Below are positions 6,500 to 10,182 of a stretch of 10,182 nucleotides of DNA, one piece after another. Within the stretch, counting starts at the first letter, position 1. Each line of letters begins with the position of its first letter. The position numbers and the translations under genes were made by a program. Under the pieces are notes generated by a model, which was not told where the DNA came from, did not search any database, and saw only the letters and a program-made list of their open reading frames with translations. The DNA comes from an uncultured Lachnospiraceae bacterium (GTDB lineage Bacteria; Bacillota; Clostridia; Lachnospirales; Lachnospiraceae), in NCBI GenBank assembly GCA_910588755.1, contig CAJUQZ010000116.1, forward strand, positions 1 through 10,182. Direction: 5' to 3'.

Positions 6500-8170
6500 A
6501 TGAAATCTGATATTGAGATTGCACAGGAGGCGGAGTTGTACCCCATTATGGAGGTTGCAAAGGCGCTGGATCTGACAATAGATGACCTTGAACTGTATGG
6601 CAAATATAAAGCAAAGATATCTGAGGAGTATCTGAAAAAAATAGAGAATAACAAAGAGGGCAGGCTGATTCTCGTGACGGCAATCAACCCTACGCCCGCA
6701 GGGGAGGGCAAGACCACCACAAGTGTCGGTCTGGGCCAGGCACTTGGCAGGCTTGGAAAAAGGGCTGTCATAGCGCTGCGTGAGCCTTCGCTGGGACCGT
6801 GTTTTGGCATCAAGGGAGGTGCGGCCGGCGGTGGTATGGCGCAGGTGGTTCCTATGGAGGATTTAAACCTTCATTTTACGGGAGATTTTCATGCGATAAC
6901 GGCTGCAAACAACTTATGTGCGGCCCTGCTTGACAACCATATCCAGCAGGGAAACGAGCTTGGAATCGATACGCGGCAGATCGTGTGGAAGAGATGTCTT
7001 GACATGAATGACAGGGTGCTTCGCAATGTGGTTGTCGGTCTTGGCAGCAAGATGGACGGGTTTGTCAGGGAAGACCACTTTGTCATCTCTGTGGCGTCGG
7101 AGATTATGGCAGTATTGTGCCTTGCAAACGATATGGAGGATCTGAAGAAACGGCTTGACAGAATGGTTGTGGCGTACAATTTTGCAGGGGAGCCTGTGAC
7201 AGCCGGGCAGCTTCACGCGACAGGCGCGATGGCGGCTCTGCTCAAGGACGCGATCAAGCCCAATCTGATTCAGACGCTTGAGCACACGCCGGCGATTATC
7301 CACGGTGGCCCGTTTGCCAATATCGCGCACGGCTGCAACAGCGTTCGTGCGACAAAGGCGGCCTTAAAGATGGCGGATTATGTGGTTACGGAGGCTGGTT
7401 TTGGCGCGGATCTTGGCGCGGAGAAGTTTTTTGACATCAAGTGCCGCCAGGCGGGGCTTTCGCCTGACGCGGTGGTGCTGGTGGCGACAATACGTGCGCT
7501 CAAATACAATGGCGGCGTGGCAAAGGGGGACTTAAATACAGAGGATCTGGATGCGCTGAAAAAGGGCATTGTCAATCTGGAAAAGCATATTGAGAACATA
7601 CATAAGTATAAGGTGCCTGTGGTTGTCACGCTAAATGTTTTTGTCTCTGATACACAGGCGGAGATAGACTTCGTGAAAAAGTTCTGCGAGGACAGAAATT
7701 GCAGCTTTGCACTTTCAGAGGTGTGGGAGAAGGGCGGCGAGGGCGGCGTTGCGCTCGCAGAAGCTGTGTTGGATACACTAGAGACAAAGGAGAGCCATTT
7801 TGCGCCAATCTATGAGGACGCTTTGCCGCTTGCAGAAAAAATCAGATGTGTTGCGCAGGAGATCTATGGGGCAGCTGATGTCGCATTTGCCGCAGCTGCA
7901 CTGAAACAGATTGAAAAACTCGAAACGCTGGGATTTGGCAGACTGCCTGTATGTATGGCAAAGACACAGTACTCACTGTCGGATGATCCGGCGCTGCTTG
8001 GCAGGCCGGCGGGCTTTTGCATGAATGTCAGGGAGGTCTATGTGTCGGCAGGTGCAGGTTTTGTGGTGGTGCTTACCGGGGCGATCATGACCATGCCAGG
8101 GCTGCCCAAAAATCCGGCAGCGTACAATATTGATGTGACAGACGATGGTGTGATAACAGGTTTATTTTAA
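6500..8170 (+). CDS. fhs: Formate-tetrahydrofolate ligase
   Basis: A 556-residue enzyme, the standard length for this family. It catalyses formate + ATP + tetrahydrofolate to 10-formyl-THF + ADP + phosphate, feeding one-carbon units to purine, fMet-tRNA and serine/glycine metabolism, and in acetogens to the methyl branch of the Wood-Ljungdahl pathway. The nucleotide-binding loop PTPAGEGKTTTS is at 64-75 (Lys71), followed by REPSLGPCFGIKGGAAGGG, and the signature GFGADLGAEKF is present in the middle. The chain runs intact to the usual end with TMPGLPKNPAA. I choose ATG 6500 because AAAGGAGGGG (6483-6492) sits seven bases upstream and MKSDIEIAQ is the typical family start; an in-frame ATG at 6455 would add 15 unrelated residues across that ribosome site. 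The 107 bases before it show no convincing promoter or terminator, so read-through from ftsK is possible. Confidence 0.97.
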   Translation: MKSDIEIAQEAELYPIMEVAKALDLTIDDLELYGKYKAKISEEYLKKIENNKEGRLILVTAINPTPAGEGKTTTSVGLGQALGRLGKRAVIALREPSLGPCFGIKGGAAGGGMAQVVPMEDLNLHFTGDFHAITAANNLCAALLDNHIQQGNELGIDTRQIVWKRCLDMNDRVLRNVVVGLGSKMDGFVREDHFVISVASEIMAVLCLANDMEDLKKRLDRMVVAYNFAGEPVTAGQLHATGAMAALLKDAIKPNLIQTLEHTPAIIHGGPFANIAHGCNSVRATKAALKMADYVVTEAGFGADLGAEKFFDIKCRQAGLSPDAVVLVATIRALKYNGGVAKGDLNTEDLDALKKGIVNLEKHIENIHKYKVPVVVTLNVFVSDTQAEIDFVKKFCEDRNCSFALSEVWEKGGEGGVALAEAVLDTLETKESHFAPIYEDALPLAEKIRCVAQEIYGAADVAFAAAALKQIEKLETLGFGRLPVCMAKTQYSLSDDPALLGRPAGFCMNVREVYVSAGAGFVVVLTGAIMTMPGLPKNPAAYNIDVTDDGVITGLF

Positions 8171-8195
8171 TACGTGTGATTGGGGCAGAGAAAGC

Positions 8196-9659
8196 ATGAA
8201 ATGTCCAAATTGTGGAAATGAGCTGGAGGAGGGGAAACTGCTTTGCGAAAGCTGCGGCTATGAGATTAAAATTGTACCTGATTTTGACATAGAGCTTGAG
8301 GACAAATTAAACGAATCGATCAGTTCTGTAATGAAAGATATGGCTGGGGAGGAAATGGCCGGGGAGGAAGATGATCTCAAGGATTCCATCAGTGATTATT
8401 TCCTGAATAGGCCAATCCATCTGTCTGCCACGAAGAAGGCAATTCTTGCACTGGTCGTTTTTCTGGTTATAGCGGGAAGTATAGCGGTGTTTACGGTTCA
8501 TATGGTGGAGGATTACAGATACAATTCTTATGACTATCAGTACGACAGGGCGGTTGACTGTGCCGCACATAATGATTATTCCGAGGCGGTTCGCTATCTG
8601 GAGCGGGCGCTTGCCATCAGTTCGGGGGATTTAGATGTAAGGTTTTTACTCGCAAAATATTATGAAAAAAACGGGCAGCAGCAGAGTACAATATCGCTGT
8701 TGAGAGAGCTTCTTGAGATTGGTGCAGGATATGCGAAGAGGGATGAAGTATATGATATGCTGCTGGAAATCTATGAGGATAGGAACGAATATGATCTGAT
8801 GGGCGCTTTGCTGGTTGAGTGTGATGTGCCGCGGATCGTGACCAAATATAATAAGTATGTGGCGTTGAAACCGGAGTTTAACAAGCAGGGCGGTGTGTAC
8901 GAGGAATTGATCTCCATATCGCTCAAGGGGAATACACAGGGATTTGTGTATTATACCTTAGATGGAACGGTGCCGACAGAGAATGCCTCTGTGTACGAGA
9001 CACCAATCTTGTTGGAGCCGGGAGAGTATACGATCAAGGCGATGTTTGTCAATATGTATGGCATGAAAAGTGAGATAGAAACCCAGCATTATTATATTAA
9101 TCTGTCGGCGCCAGAGGCTCCTGTCATAGAGCCGGAGAGTGGAACCTACACAGCGCCGGTTTTGATAGAGGTGTACCGTGATTATGGTACGAAGGTTTAT
9201 TATACGACAGACGGTTCCGTACCGGATAAAAGTAGTACACAGTACACGGCACCGATAGAAATGTTATATGGTATCAGCAATTTTTCATTTATAGCAATGG
9301 ACGAGTCCGGGCTTAGAAGTGATGTTGTCAAGCGGACATACCAGCTAGAGGCGCAGGCGAACTTTGACACAGAGCTTGCCTTGCAGGTATTGAAAAACAG
9401 CCTGTATGCAAGTGGAAAGCTTCTTGATACAGATGGAAGTGTTCCCAATAAGTCCGGGAGCAACCAGTATAAGGTCAGAACGTTGTTTCAGACAGATGCG
9501 TCCATGTACTATATTGTCTATGAGGAATATGTGGATATCACAGGGGAGCGCCATGAGACAAATGACATATACGCGATTGATGTAAATACGGCAGAATTGT
9601 ATTTGGCCTATAAGGTAAATGAGGGAAAATATAATCTTCAGCCTTTTGCGGAACAGTGA
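8196..9659 (+). CDS. Zinc-ribbon, single-TM protein with TPR-like and chitobiase C-terminal-like (CHB) repeats
   Basis: A 487-residue protein of unknown function. Residues 3-20 form a zinc ribbon (Cys3, Cys6, Cys17, Cys20). An acidic stretch (28-65) follows, then one membrane helix (about 82-103) preceded by ATKK. This predicts the ribbon in the cytosol and the rest outside. Residues about 115-205 are helical and TPR-like (YDRAVDCAAHNDYSEAVRYL and what follows). Two beta repeats resemble CHB_HEX_C domains: YYTLDGTVP at 252-260 and YYTTDGSVP at 335-343, each followed by a Y.(T)P.. step. A C-terminal domain (about 390-487), rich in Tyr and Asp, is not recognised. It starts 25 bases after fhs with a poor ribosome site (GGGGCAGAG, 8182-8190), so it may be co-transcribed. 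A wall- or glycan-sensing or scaffolding role is a guess from domain types; no enzyme motif is seen. Confidence 0.85.
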   Translation: MKCPNCGNELEEGKLLCESCGYEIKIVPDFDIELEDKLNESISSVMKDMAGEEMAGEEDDLKDSISDYFLNRPIHLSATKKAILALVVFLVIAGSIAVFTVHMVEDYRYNSYDYQYDRAVDCAAHNDYSEAVRYLERALAISSGDLDVRFLLAKYYEKNGQQQSTISLLRELLEIGAGYAKRDEVYDMLLEIYEDRNEYDLMGALLVECDVPRIVTKYNKYVALKPEFNKQGGVYEELISISLKGNTQGFVYYTLDGTVPTENASVYETPILLEPGEYTIKAMFVNMYGMKSEIETQHYYINLSAPEAPVIEPESGTYTAPVLIEVYRDYGTKVYYTTDGSVPDKSSTQYTAPIEMLYGISNFSFIAMDESGLRSDVVKRTYQLEAQANFDTELALQVLKNSLYASGKLLDTDGSVPNKSGSNQYKVRTLFQTDASMYYIVYEEYVDITGERHETNDIYAIDVNTAELYLAYKVNEGKYNLQPFAEQ

Positions 9660-9680
9660 TGGCATCTGTTATGTTTTTGT
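9652..9680 (+). terminator. Weak terminator candidate after the zinc-ribbon gene
   Basis: A 5-bp stem, AACAG (9652-9656) with CTGTT (9666-9670), overlaps the stop codon and is followed three bases later by a T run (TTTTT within 9674-9678). The stem is short and the loop is nine bases, so efficiency would be low. It is recorded because it sits exactly at the gene end, just ahead of the next promoter. Confidence 0.3.
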
Positions 9681-9688
9681 GAAATCAG

Positions 9689-9717
9689 TTGAAATTGTGC
9701 AGTATTTCATATACAAT
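9689..9717 (+). promoter_or_regulatory. Sigma-A promoter for nfnA, with an operator-like dyad in the spacer
   Basis: The -35 element TTGAAA (9689-9694, 5 of 6) and -10 element TACAAT (9712-9717, 5 of 6) are separated by exactly 17 bases, predicting a start near 9724 and a leader of about 70 bases. Between them lies the inverted repeat TGAAAT (9690-9695) / ATTTCA (9704-9709), with TGCA at its centre. That is 16 of 20 symmetric positions, and it overlaps the -35 element. A repressor there would block RNA polymerase. The dyad does not fit the Rex consensus well, and I cannot name the regulator. Confidence 0.7.
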
Positions 9718-9740
9718 GATAACTGCAATGCTATGTGAAA

Positions 9741-9762
9741 AACCCGCCTGACAGTGGCGGTT
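9741..9762. other. Small GC-rich hairpin in the nfnA leader
   Basis: CCGCC (9744-9748) pairs with GGCGG (9756-9760) around a 7-base loop TGACAGT; AA (9741-9742) with TT (9761-9762) extends it past one bulged C. On the + strand it is followed by GCAAATTAAG, not a T tract, so it is a leader stem rather than a terminator. Read on the - strand, the same stem is followed by TTTTT and would look like an intrinsic terminator, but no - strand gene is visible in this window to its right. Confidence 0.5.
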
Positions 9763-9793
9763 GCAAATTAAGAAAGGTATGGTGAAGGAGCAG

Positions 9794-10182
9794 ATGTACA
9801 AGATTTTAGAAGCCAGGGAGCTTGCTGCAAACATTTATCTGATGGTAGTGGAAGCACCGCGCGTGGCAAAAAATTGCCAGCCAGGGCAGTTTGTAATTGT
9901 GAGAATGGATCAGGATGGGGAGCGGATACCACTCACGATCTGTGATTATGATAGAGAGCAGGGCTCGATAACGATCGTCTTTCAGACAGTGGGCGCTGAA
10001 ACGGCCAGAATGGCCGCGCTAAAGACAGGAGATTTTTTCCACGATTTTGTGGGACCGCTGGGTTGCGCATCAGAGATGGTCGGTGAGGACAGGGAGACAC
10101 TTGCAAAGAAGAAAATCCTCTTTGTGGCCGGTGGCGTAGGAACTGCGCCGGTATATCCGCAGGTAAAATGGTTACATAGCAA
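9794..10182 (+). CDS. nfnA: NfnA/SudB-type FAD/NAD-binding reductase subunit (incomplete, runs off the window)
   Basis: The first 129 codons of a protein whose relatives have about 280-300 residues. The family is the alpha subunit of NADH-dependent reduced ferredoxin:NADP+ oxidoreductase (Nfn), also described as sulfide dehydrogenase subunit B, and is similar to the dihydroorotate dehydrogenase electron-transfer subunit PyrK. It carries FAD and pairs with a glutamate-synthase-small-subunit-like partner, which I would expect just beyond the edge. Visible are CQPGQFVIV (28-36), the FAD-binding RIPLT (44-48) and the NAD-binding GGVGTAP (113-119). The cysteine cluster that would bind the 2Fe-2S centre lies beyond the window. 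I prefer ATG 9794, because MYKILEAREL is the usual start of such proteins and AAGGAG (9785-9790) is three bases upstream; ATG 9779 is an in-frame alternative with AGAAAGG one base before it. PyrK cannot be excluded without the neighbours. Confidence 0.85.
   Translation, partial: MYKILEARELAANIYLMVVEAPRVAKNCQPGQFVIVRMDQDGERIPLTICDYDREQGSITIVFQTVGAETARMAALKTGDFFHDFVGPLGCASEMVGEDRETLAKKKILFVAGGVGTAPVYPQVKWLHS

Noticed and set aside
9676..9694. Rex (NADH-sensing repressor) site at nfnA
   Set aside because: TTGTGAA fits one half-site, but the expected partner TTCACAA is absent (GTTGAAA instead), so the match is only a half-site.

Overview
The window looks like chromosomal DNA from a low-to-moderate GC anaerobic Firmicute, most likely a Clostridia/Lachnospiraceae member. 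This is inferred from gene content and style: strong AGGAGG-type ribosome sites, a TepA-type protease next to FtsK/SpoIIIE, a 556-residue formate-tetrahydrofolate ligase, an NfnA/SudB-type flavoprotein, and a zinc-ribbon/TPR/chitobiase-like surface protein. All genes read on the + strand. I see no IS element, phage gene or CRISPR array. One structured tandem repeat stands out as unexplained.

Layout. Bases 1-27 are the 3' end of a tRNA, followed by its hairpin terminator. A promoter then drives metY (O-acetylhomoserine sulfhydrylase, 129-1424) and, 15 bases later, a small membrane protein of unknown role (1440-2228) that resembles the front half of a GT-C glycosyltransferase. Bases 2229-2518 are non-genic: a 22-bp perfect hairpin abuts two 89-bp tandem repeat units. 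Each unit can fold into two hairpins and carries a 12-codon mini-ORF behind a purine-rich stretch. Then come tepA (2519-3229), a near-consensus promoter (3314-3342), and ftsK/spoIIIE (3375-6392) with an unusually long acidic linker. Next are fhs (6500-8170) and, 25 bases on, a zinc-ribbon/TM/TPR/CHB protein (8196-9659). A second clear promoter (9689-9717) and a short structured leader precede the start of nfnA (9794 to the window edge, incomplete).

How the parts fit. metY makes homocysteine or related thiols from O-acetylhomoserine, fhs feeds formate into the one-carbon folate pool, and NfnA is the FAD/NAD subunit of an NADPH/ferredoxin transhydrogenase-type enzyme. These are ordinary central-metabolism genes of an anaerobe. 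tepA-ftsK is the conserved protease/DNA-translocase neighbourhood also known from Bacillus. The best lead for something undescribed is the 89-bp repeat at 2288-2474: four of the five differences between its copies fall in predicted stems, and all keep pairing when read as + strand RNA. Second are the truncated GT-C-like protein and the multidomain surface protein behind fhs.
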